DNA from: Nitrospirota bacterium
GTDB taxonomy: Bacteria > Nitrospirota > Thermodesulfovibrionia > Thermodesulfovibrionales > Dissulfurispiraceae
NCBI GenBank assembly: GCA_016212685.1
Contig: JACREW010000059.1
Location: 1 to 5,690 of the forward strand
Length of the DNA: 5,690 bases
Direction of reading: 5' to 3'
Shown: positions 1-5,457 of the stretch, piece by piece
Layout: the number at the start of each line of letters is the position of its first letter
Numbering within the stretch: the first letter of the stretch is position 1
The notes under the pieces: generated by a model
The model's database searches: none
Seen by the model: only the letters and a program-made list of their open reading frames with translations
Told to the model about the DNA's origin: nothing
Position numbers and translations under genes: made by a program

Positions 1-771
1 ATGTCAAAGGATATAACCACGCTAAAGGAATACTCCCTAAGTGCGGTAAAAGAGAGTCAGTCTTCCCTTGTAATGCAGACATCCGATTTATCCAAAGAGC
101 TGCAGACACTTAAAGGCCGTTTCGACGAAAACAAGTATTTCATGGACAAGACTATAAAAGACCTCCTCTCGGAGAGGGAACTCCAGCAGGCAAGGATAGC
201 GAAACTCGAAAATGAACTCAAGGAAGTAAAAACAAAAATCAGCGACTCTCTTGAAAAGAAGGAGACGGCGGATTCTCGGGATAATTCAAAAGAGGCGAGC
301 GCAACAACGGCAGAAACAAAGGAAGCAAAAACTGCCGATATCAACGATCCCCTGAAGCTCTACGACGATGCGCACATAGACTTCAAAGAGAAAAAGTATG
401 CGGAGGCCAGCCGGAAATTCGAGCAATTCGCAAAGGATTTTCCAAAGCACGAACTTCTGCCTAACGCGTATTTCTGGGCAGGGGAATCTTATTATGCCGA
501 TAAAAAATACGAGGATGCTATTCTTTCGTACGACGCGTTTATTAAAAAGTCCCCTAAGCACGAAAAGGCAAAGGGCGCGATGCTGAAGCTGGCATTCTCC
601 TTTGTTGAGTTCGGAGACAAAAAGACAGGAAAGGTGCTGCTGGAGAAAGTGATAGAGAAGTATCCGAACTCGCGCGAGGCCGAGCTCGCAGAAAAGAAGA
701 TAGGCGAGATGCTCTCTAAAAACAATGCCGGCGGCAGCGCGTCTAAGACCGCCAAGAAAAAGAAGAAATGA
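1..771 (+). CDS. cpoB: CpoB/YbgF-like Tol-Pal-associated coiled-coil TPR protein (probably 5'-partial)
   Basis: In the known family this periplasmic protein works with the Tol-Pal envelope complex and coordinates peptidoglycan synthesis with outer-membrane constriction. The visible 256 residues show the family's order: a charged coiled coil (about 20-85), a low-complexity Lys/Glu/Ala/Thr linker (about 85-112), then about three TPR-like repeats (about 115-240) with the landmarks NAYFWAGESYYADKKYEDAI and 'YPNSREAELAEKKIGEML'. The C-terminus is a lysine-rich tail. No signal peptide or lipobox precedes the coiled coil, although the family is exported, so the ATG at base 1 is probably an internal methionine and the true start lies upstream. 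The stop codon overlaps the moaA start (ATGA, 768-771). A generic outer-membrane assembly TPR lipoprotein is the main alternative. Confidence 0.8.
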   Translation: MSKDITTLKEYSLSAVKESQSSLVMQTSDLSKELQTLKGRFDENKYFMDKTIKDLLSERELQQARIAKLENELKEVKTKISDSLEKKETADSRDNSKEASATTAETKEAKTADINDPLKLYDDAHIDFKEKKYAEASRKFEQFAKDFPKHELLPNAYFWAGESYYADKKYEDAILSYDAFIKKSPKHEKAKGAMLKLAFSFVEFGDKKTGKVLLEKVIEKYPNSREAELAEKKIGEMLSKNNAGGSASKTAKKKKK

Positions 772-1754
772 GCCTGATAAAAGACAAATATGAACGCGCC
801 ATAGATTATCTGCGGATATCCATAATCGACCGATGCAACCTCAGATGCATTTACTGCATGCCTTCGGACGGCATAAAGCCCATAGAGCACAAGAATATCC
901 TCAGCTATGAAGAGATTATCCGGATAGTCAGGATAGCGGCCGGCCTCGGCGTCAGAAAAATAAGGCTAACCGGCGGAGAGCCGCTCATCAGGAAAAATCT
1001 CCCTTATCTCATCTCGTCCATAAACAACATACAAGGCATTGAAGATGTAAGCCTCACGACAAACGGTCTCCTGCTCCAAAAATACGCGCGGGAACTCGCA
1101 GCAGCCGGATTAAGAAGGGTCAATGTCAGTCTCGATTCCCTTCTGCCGGAGCGATACAGGGAAATAACGCGCGGAGGTAATATTAACGATGTCCTTAACG
1201 GGATCAAGGAAGCGGAAAATGCAGGACTGATACCGGTGAAGATAAATATGGTTCCGATAAGGGGATTCAACGACGATGAGATAGAGGAATTCGCGCTGCT
1301 TACGATAAAGAAGCAATATCATGTGCGGTTCATAGAATTTATGCCCATCGGCTCGCGGGAAATCTGGAACGAGGAGAAATACATATCGACGCAGGAGATA
1401 AAGGAAAGGGCATCGGCAGTCGCGCCGCTCATGCCCGTAAAGATCAGAAAATCTGGTCCTGCGCGTTATTTCAGGTTCGATGGCGCTCCCGGAGTCATAG
1501 GCTTCATAAGCCCTATAACGCATCATTTTTGCGATACGTGTAACCGGCTTAGAATCACATCCGACGGCAAGCTCAGGCCGTGCCTGTTTTCGGAGACCGA
1601 GATAGACTTAAGGTCGGCCATGAGATGCGGGGCTTCCGATGAAGAGATCGAGAGGCTGTTTAGGCTCTCGATAGAGATAAAACCGGAAGGCCATTCCATA
1701 AACCACGAGAAAAGCTTTGCCCACCTGAAGCCCATGTCAAAGATAGGGGGCTGA
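768..1754 (+). CDS. moaA: GTP 3',8-cyclase MoaA (molybdenum cofactor biosynthesis)
   Basis: This radical-SAM enzyme performs the first step of molybdenum cofactor synthesis, rearranging GTP to 3',8-cyclo-7,8-dihydro-GTP in the cytoplasm; MoaC then makes cyclic pyranopterin monophosphate. The N-terminal SAM cluster motif CNLRCIYC supplies Cys23, Cys27 and Cys30, and LTGGEPL follows at about 67-73. The C-terminal cluster that binds GTP has Cys255, Cys258 and Cys272 in the usual CX2C-X13-C spacing. The protein ends in Gly-Gly (327-328), a conserved tail known to matter for activity. At 328 residues it is normal length and looks intact. Its ATG overlaps the upstream stop by 4 bp, implying translational coupling. 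No other molybdenum cofactor gene is in the window, so its position beside LPS genes appears to be co-transcription rather than shared function. Confidence 0.97.
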   Translation: MSLIKDKYERAIDYLRISIIDRCNLRCIYCMPSDGIKPIEHKNILSYEEIIRIVRIAAGLGVRKIRLTGGEPLIRKNLPYLISSINNIQGIEDVSLTTNGLLLQKYARELAAAGLRRVNVSLDSLLPERYREITRGGNINDVLNGIKEAENAGLIPVKINMVPIRGFNDDEIEEFALLTIKKQYHVRFIEFMPIGSREIWNEEKYISTQEIKERASAVAPLMPVKIRKSGPARYFRFDGAPGVIGFISPITHHFCDTCNRLRITSDGKLRPCLFSETEIDLRSAMRCGASDEEIERLFRLSIEIKPEGHSINHEKSFAHLKPMSKIGG

Positions 1755-1759
1755 CCTGA

Positions 1760-1794
1760 AAATCTCAAATCTCAAATTTGAAATTTCAAATTCA
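1760..1794 (+). repeat. Tandem heptamer array A (5 x 7 bp, consensus AAATYTN), intergenic
   Basis: Five consecutive 7-bp units start at 1760, 1767, 1774, 1781 and 1788; the first two are identical (AAATCTC) and all start with AAAT. Units 3-5 include a perfect 18-bp palindrome at 1775-1792 centred on GAAATTTC. The array fills nearly all of the 39-bp gap between moaA and the next gene, and its last base is the A of the downstream ATG. It occupies the place where a Shine-Dalgarno sequence would be expected. Unit length and copy number equal those of the two intragenic arrays at 2084 and 2777, although the unit sequence differs. Confidence 0.85.
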
Positions 1795-2570
1795 TGATAC
1801 CCGTTTCTGTCGTCATAATCACAAAAGATGAAGAAATAAACATAGGCGACGCCCTTGAGAGCGTAAAGGACTTTGAAGACGTTGTGGTAGTCGATTCCTT
1901 CAGCAATGACAGGACTGTTGAGATATGCAGGCAATATACGGACAGGGTATTTCAGCGCGAGTGGCAGGGTTATGCAAAGCAGAAGCAGACGGCGGTAGAT
2001 TATGCGCAAAAGTCATGGGTTCTGCTCCTCGACGCGGATGAGCGTGTCACGCCTGAATTAAAAAAGGAGATCACAGAGAAAATAACTCTTAACTCGGAAC
2101 TCCAAACTCTGAACTCTTCTTGCAGCGGTTTTTATATTCCGAGGAAAAATTTCTTTTTGGGCAGATGGATAAGGCACAGCGGATGGTGGCCTGATTATAC
2201 CTTGAGGCTTTTCAAAAAAGAGGTATCCGGATTGGAGCCGAGAGCGGTGCATGAAAAAGTGGTCGTCAACGGCTCTAAAGATTATCTGAAGGGGCCGCTG
2301 GAGCATTACACATATAGAACAATTTCGGATTATATTAAAAAGATGGAAAATTACTCGACCCTTGCGGCAGAGGAGATACTCCTTAAAAATCCAATTCAAT
2401 CCCCGGTCTCGTTAATCTTTAAAATGGCGGGAAGCCCGGTCTTCACGTTTTTAAAAATGTTTTTCATAAAGCAGGGATTCAGGGACGGAATTCACGGTTT
2501 TATGCTGGCCGTGCTTTATGGATTCTACACGTTCCTCAAGTATGCAAAGGCGTGGGAGAAAAAGGATTGA
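1794..2570 (+). CDS. Family 2 glycosyltransferase, WaaE/KdtX-like (LPS core)
   Basis: This is a GT-A fold, inverting glycosyltransferase that transfers a sugar from a nucleotide donor, probably to the LPS inner core at the cytoplasmic face of the inner membrane. The N-terminal strand VSVVIITKDEE, the VVVDSFSNDRT segment (31-41) and the metal-binding DADE (80-83) are typical of GT2. Downstream are GRWIRHSGWWPDYTLRLF (123-140) and VHEKV (152-156), which are characteristic of the WaaE-like branch and probably carry the catalytic base region. Two hydrophobic segments (about 201-225 and 235-248) suggest membrane association. Residues 98-109 (TLNSELQTLNSS) are encoded by a heptamer repeat array sitting in the loop after DADE. 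An in-frame TGA at 1779-1781 rules out an upstream start, so ATG 1794 is used despite no visible ribosome binding site. Acceptor and donor cannot be told from sequence alone. Confidence 0.9.
   Translation: MIPVSVVIITKDEEINIGDALESVKDFEDVVVVDSFSNDRTVEICRQYTDRVFQREWQGYAKQKQTAVDYAQKSWVLLLDADERVTPELKKEITEKITLNSELQTLNSSCSGFYIPRKNFFLGRWIRHSGWWPDYTLRLFKKEVSGLEPRAVHEKVVVNGSKDYLKGPLEHYTYRTISDYIKKMENYSTLAAEEILLKNPIQSPVSLIFKMAGSPVFTFLKMFFIKQGFRDGIHGFMLAVLYGFYTFLKYAKAWEKKD
2084..2118 (+). repeat. Tandem heptamer array B (5 x 7 bp, consensus AACTCNN), inside the GT2 gene
   Basis: Five consecutive 7-bp units start at 2084, 2091, 2098, 2105 and 2112. Every unit begins AACTC and the last two bases vary (TT, GG, CA, TG, TT). 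The array is in the coding strand of the GT2 gene and is translated as roughly TLNSELQTLNSS. It shares the 14-mer CAAACTCTGAACTC (2103-2116) with the array at 2777-2811 in the next gene. It lies between the DADE motif and the conserved GFYIPRKNFFLG segment, where family members normally have a variable loop. Confidence 0.88.
2554..2558 (+). promoter_or_regulatory. Shine-Dalgarno site deciding a TTG start for the WaaG-like gene
   Basis: GGGAG lies 8 bases before TTG 2567, an ideal spacing. The alternative GTG at 2552 would overlap this site and adds five residues (MGEKG) not expected in the family. Starting at TTG gives MRLAFIKKKF, which begins directly at the first beta strand, and makes a TTGA overlap with the upstream stop codon. 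Confidence 0.6.
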
Positions 2571-3544
2571 GGCTTGCTTTCATAAAAAAGAAATTCTCTA
2601 TTCACGGCGGCGCGGAAAGGTATCTCCAGACCCTGATAGGACAGATCAAAGAGGCCGGGCACGAAATACACATATTCGCCGATACCTGGACTGAAGAGGA
2701 CGGAATAATTTTTCATAAGGTGGATATACTGCCTTTCAGCTCTTTCTTAAGCAATCTTACATTCAATATTGATGCAAACTCCAAACTTCAAACTCTGAAC
2801 TCCAAACTAAAATTCGATTGCGTTATAAGTTTCGAGAGGACAACCTGTCAGGACATTTACAGGGCAGGGGAGGGATGCCACGCGGAATGGCTCGATATAA
2901 GGGCAAAAACAGCGCCTTTTTATAAGAGGCTCTCTTTCAAGATAAATCCGCTTCATATCTCGCTCCTGAATCTGGAAAAGAAACTTTTTCATATTACAAA
3001 ACTCGTAATCGCAAATTCGAAAATGGTAAAGGAACAGATTATAAGGCACTATGAGGTTCCGGAAGGTAGGATAAATATAATTTACAACGGGGTTGATCTG
3101 ATGCGGTTTACTCCTGAAAATAAAGATAAATGGCGTAAAGATATAAGGAGCAGTCTCAACGTATCCGAAGACAGCAGGATATTATTGTTTGTAGGCTCAG
3201 GATTCGAAAGAAAGGGGCTGAAAACGTTTATAGATGCCGCATCGGATCTGTTCGTGCTCCCGACGCTTTACGACCCGTTCAGCAATGCGACACTGGAGGC
3301 AATGGCGTCGGGACTGCCGGTGATAACAACAAAGAACAATGGAGCGGCCGAACTCATAGAGAATGGAAGTGAGGGTTTTGCCGCACAGAATTTATTTAAT
3401 GCTCGGGAATTGGCCGATAAAATAAACCGTTCATTGAGCAACCTCGAAGCAATGGGTGAAAATGCGCGTAAAAAGGCGGAGGCGTTTCCGATTGGAAGGG
3501 CCGTGAAAGAGTTTATAGAGGTAATAAGTCGGGTTAAGAAATGA
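2567..3544 (+). CDS. WaaG-like GT-B (family 4) LPS core glycosyltransferase with an internal deletion
   Basis: The family adds a hexose to the LPS core from a nucleotide sugar. With the TTG start the product has 325 residues. Recognisable parts are the N-terminal donor/acceptor loop HGGAERYLQTL (13-23), SFERTTCQDIYRAGEGCHAEW (about 88-108), the hinge IYNGVD (172-177), FVGSGFERKG (208-217) and the C-terminal LPTLYDPFSNATLEAMASGL (231-250), which holds the acidic residues of the EX7E-type motif. Between FERKGLKTFIDAA and SDLFVLPT the expected segment of about 50 residues is absent: the strand ending in VVG(K/Q), the following helix, and the F-G strand before the (A/S)ADL helix. This segment shapes the nucleotide-sugar pocket, so the enzyme is probably impaired unless this is an assembly artefact. 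Residues 71-82 come from a heptamer array. Start and stop overlap both neighbours. A GTG start at 2552 is possible. Confidence 0.85.
   Translation: MRLAFIKKKFSIHGGAERYLQTLIGQIKEAGHEIHIFADTWTEEDGIIFHKVDILPFSSFLSNLTFNIDANSKLQTLNSKLKFDCVISFERTTCQDIYRAGEGCHAEWLDIRAKTAPFYKRLSFKINPLHISLLNLEKKLFHITKLVIANSKMVKEQIIRHYEVPEGRINIIYNGVDLMRFTPENKDKWRKDIRSSLNVSEDSRILLFVGSGFERKGLKTFIDAASDLFVLPTLYDPFSNATLEAMASGLPVITTKNNGAAELIENGSEGFAAQNLFNARELADKINRSLSNLEAMGENARKKAEAFPIGRAVKEFIEVISRVKK
2777..2811 (+). repeat. Tandem heptamer array C (5 x 7 bp, consensus AACTYNN), inside the WaaG-like gene
   Basis: Five consecutive 7-bp units start at 2777, 2784, 2791, 2798 and 2805; units 1 and 4 are identical (AACTCCA), and the last unit is degenerate (AACTAAA). 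It is translated in frame as NSKLQTLNSKLK. The position is a variable loop of the N-terminal domain just before the strand FDCVISFE. The codon phase of the shared 14-mer CAAACTCTGAACTC (2789-2802) is the same as in the array at 2084-2118, so both proteins contain LQTLNS. Confidence 0.88.
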
Positions 3545-4779
3545 ATTTTGTGAATATAAAAAAAATAGTTGTCATAAAGCTGAGGCATATCGGCGATGTC
3601 CTTCTTGCAGCCCCCGTATTCAGGGCATTGAAAGAAACATTTCCGGACGCACACATATCGGCGCTTGTAAATTCAGGAACGGAAGATGCATTGCGCGGCA
3701 ACCCGATTATAGACGAGATAATAAGCTTTGACAGGGATATAAAAAATCTTCCGGCGCTGAAACGATATTTTAGCGAAATAGACTTTTTGAGACATTTAAG
3801 AACAAAAGGTTTTAATATGGCTGTTGACCTGACCGGGGGGGACAGGGCTGCAGTTATATCCATTGCGTCCGGAGCAAAATACAGGCTTGGCTGGAAATCT
3901 AAAAAGGGCTTTATAGGGAAAAAATATGCCTATACCCATCTGTCGGAGCCGGACGGCAATAAACATACGGTGTTGCAGAACATGGAGGTAATAAGCAGGT
4001 TCGGGATAGATACAAAAGACCTTTCAATCGATTTTCATATTCCGGAAGAGGACAGGGTGTTTATCGGAAACATCCTCAAAGGCCGTAACATAAAAGACGG
4101 CGATACCGTTGTTCATGTGCATCCGACCTCGCGGTGGCTCTTTAAGTGCTGGGAAGACGAGTATACGGCAGAAATTATAACATGGCTTTTGGGACATGGC
4201 ATAAAGGTAATCGTCACATCATCCCCTGATAAAAAAGAAATGGAAAAGGCAAAGAGAATAATGTCTTTAGTCGGGGAAGGAGGGGACAGTCCCGATTCTA
4301 CGGTTTCGCCCGTAAATCCGGGACAGTCCCCCGATGGGCTGGTAGACCTTTGCGGAAAGACCACGATAAAACAGCTTGGCGCCGTATCCGGGGTTTCGGA
4401 CCTTTTCTTCGGGGTAGATTCAGCGCCGATGCATATTGCCGCCGCGGTAGGCATCCCTGTTATCGCCATATTCGGACCGAGCGGCGCCTTTAATTGGGGG
4501 CCGTGGGACAATTCTATGCGAGGGGACTGTCCCAGATTTACGGACGGAGCGAAGCGAAGTCGTAGAATCGGGACTGTCCCCGTGGGTCAAACAGAAGAGA
4601 CACCCTACCAAAAAAGAAACGGTATCCAGACATTCGGCATTCATACCGTCATCCAGAGAGACTGGGAGTGCATACCGTGTGGAAAGGACGGGTGCAAAGG
4701 CAGTAAAATAAGCAGATGTCTTACCGATATAAGCCCGGAAGAGGTAAAGAATATCATAGTTGAAAAATTAAAGATATGA
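3541..4779 (+). CDS. waaQ: LPS heptosyltransferase III-like protein (family 9, WaaQ-like) with two in-frame repeat insertions
   Basis: The family transfers heptose from ADP-heptose onto the LPS inner core at the inner membrane. The N-terminal motif LRHIGDVLLAAPVFRAL (14-30) carries Asp19, equivalent to the catalytic Asp of WaaC-type enzymes. VHVHPTSRWLFKCW (191-204) is the WaaQ-type signature. DLFFGVDSAPMHIAAAVGIP (287-306) and FGPSGAFNWGPW (311-322) form the ADP-heptose site, and the cysteine-rich end HTVIQRDWECIPCGKDGCKG (368-387) matches this subfamily. At 412 residues it is longer than the usual roughly 350-370. The excess is explained by residues about 248-264 and 328-347, which are encoded by two palindromic elements. 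Both inserts sit outside the recognised motifs, so the enzyme may still work. ATGA overlaps occur at both ends. The exact heptose acceptor is inferred from family resemblance. Confidence 0.92.
   Translation: MNFVNIKKIVVIKLRHIGDVLLAAPVFRALKETFPDAHISALVNSGTEDALRGNPIIDEIISFDRDIKNLPALKRYFSEIDFLRHLRTKGFNMAVDLTGGDRAAVISIASGAKYRLGWKSKKGFIGKKYAYTHLSEPDGNKHTVLQNMEVISRFGIDTKDLSIDFHIPEEDRVFIGNILKGRNIKDGDTVVHVHPTSRWLFKCWEDEYTAEIITWLLGHGIKVIVTSSPDKKEMEKAKRIMSLVGEGGDSPDSTVSPVNPGQSPDGLVDLCGKTTIKQLGAVSGVSDLFFGVDSAPMHIAAAVGIPVIAIFGPSGAFNWGPWDNSMRGDCPRFTDGAKRSRRIGTVPVGQTEETPYQKRNGIQTFGIHTVIQRDWECIPCGKDGCKGSKISRCLTDISPEEVKNIIVEKLKI
4282..4331 (-). repeat. REP-like palindromic element, copy 1 (50 bp), inside the heptosyltransferase gene
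   Basis: The element starts GGGGACAGTCCC and ends GGGACAGTCCCC. Overall it is an imperfect inverted repeat with two 22-nt arms (18 of 22 positions matching) around the 6-nt loop TTTCGC. The inner stem is TACGG/CCGTA. Its reverse complement matches copy 2 at 46 of 50 positions, so I set its strand opposite to copy 2. It is translated through without a stop (GDSPDSTVSPVNPGQSP). No T-run follows the hairpin and no target duplication is obvious. The two-armed palindrome plus a GTAG in the minus-strand reading resembles REP elements mobilised by RAYT transposases, but no transposase gene is in the window. Confidence 0.85.
4522..4581 (+). repeat. REP-like palindromic element, copy 2 (60 bp), inside the heptosyltransferase gene
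   Basis: The element starts GGGGACTGTCCC and ends GGGACTGTCCCC, with GATTTACGG and CGTAGAATC just inside the arms. Relative to reverse-complemented copy 1 it has identical 12-nt ends, four substitutions, and a 10-bp insertion (GAGCGAAGCG) in the loop. It is translated in frame as GDCPRFTDGAKRSRRIGTVP. It lies 190 bp downstream of copy 1 in the opposite orientation, so the two can pair with each other in single-stranded DNA or mRNA. The chemistry of the encoded stretch (basic, proline-containing) differs from the surrounding enzyme. Confidence 0.85.
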
Positions 4780-5456
4780 AACCGGTCCATGAAAAAATAT
4801 ATGAACTTCTGAAAAATAGCGATAATGGGCATGTGCTTGACGCGGCCTGCGGCAAAGGCGCTATAGGCAGCGCCCTTGAAGGCAGGGGATTTAAGGTTTT
4901 TTATGCCGACAGATATGACCGCCCCGAAGACTCAAAACTGTTCGTAAATGCGGATTTAAACCGGTTCCTGCCTTTTAAGGGAAAAAGCTTCGGGATCGTT
5001 GTATGCAGCGAGTCTTTGCAGTATATCGAAAATCATAACAGGATCATAAGAGAATTCGGCAGAGTATTGAAGGAAGGCGGCAGGCTTGTCGTCAGCTTTC
5101 CGAACATACTTTCGGTATCGTCGCGATTATTTTTCCTGCGAAGGGGCTATTTCCAGCACTTCAAGCCGTATAAGGCGGGAGACAGCTATAAACGATGGAA
5201 TTTTATCGCTTATAACCCTGTTTCTTTTGTCGAAGTTTTTCAAATAATGAAAAGAAACGGCTTTGAGGTGAAGGCTGTTGTAAGCTCCGGCATGAAAACA
5301 AAAGGCATATGGCTTTATTTCGTTTTAAAAGCGCTTTACAGTATCGGATTGTTATTCGAAAAAGATAAAGAAAGGGCGGAGATGATTAAGAAATTATCAT
5401 CCCGCGAGCTTTTGCTGGGCGACCACGTCATTGTGTGCGCTGTAAAGGTCGTATAA
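4776..5456 (+). CDS. Class I SAM-dependent methyltransferase (Methyltransf_11-like)
   Basis: The fold is a Rossmann-like SAM-binding domain. Motif I is HVLDAACGKGAIG (19-31), the acidic residue after strand 2 is Asp46 in VFYADRYD, and NADLN (58-62) supplies the residues near the adenine. The post-motif region FGIVVCSESLQYIEN (72-86) and the strand GGRLVVSFPN (101-110) complete the core. The C-terminal part (about 115-226) is aromatic and basic and contains a hydrophobic stretch IWLYFVLKALYSIGLLF (178-194), which suggests contact with a membrane or lipid-linked substrate. The substrate is not identifiable; the position between LPS glycosyltransferases suggests methylation of a core or O-chain sugar, by inference only. 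The start overlaps the heptosyltransferase stop (ATGA), and the next gene follows after 1 bp. At 226 residues it looks complete. Confidence 0.85.
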   Translation: MKPVHEKIYELLKNSDNGHVLDAACGKGAIGSALEGRGFKVFYADRYDRPEDSKLFVNADLNRFLPFKGKSFGIVVCSESLQYIENHNRIIREFGRVLKEGGRLVVSFPNILSVSSRLFFLRRGYFQHFKPYKAGDSYKRWNFIAYNPVSFVEVFQIMKRNGFEVKAVVSSGMKTKGIWLYFVLKALYSIGLLFEKDKERAEMIKKLSSRELLLGDHVIVCAVKVV

Positions 5457-5457
5457 T

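Noticed and set aside
1..3. ATG at base 1 as the true start of the cpoB-like gene
   Set aside because: The product would lack the signal peptide expected of a periplasmic protein and would begin inside the coiled-coil region; the match to the window edge is probably coincidental.
398..586. Small plus-strand open frame inside the cpoB-like gene
   Set aside because: It is out of frame with the TPR region, has no family resemblance and no supporting ribosome binding site.
1779..1794. Upstream extension of the GT2 gene into the heptamer array
   Set aside because: An in-frame TGA at 1779-1781 blocks it, and the family's first beta strand begins right after ATG 1794.
2084..2118. CRISPR-like or other spaced repeat array
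   Set aside because: The units are 7 bp and directly adjacent with no spacers, and the array is translated in frame.
4282..4331. Hairpin as a Rho-independent terminator
   Set aside because: It lies in the middle of an intact coding frame, is not followed by a run of T, and a second copy is found 190 bp further on in the same gene.
4113..4511. Minus-strand open frame of 132 codons, and similar long minus-strand frames at 492-890 and 1110-1526
   Set aside because: They lie antisense to well-supported genes, have no recognisable domain, and parts of them are simply the complement of conserved motifs; they are shadows.
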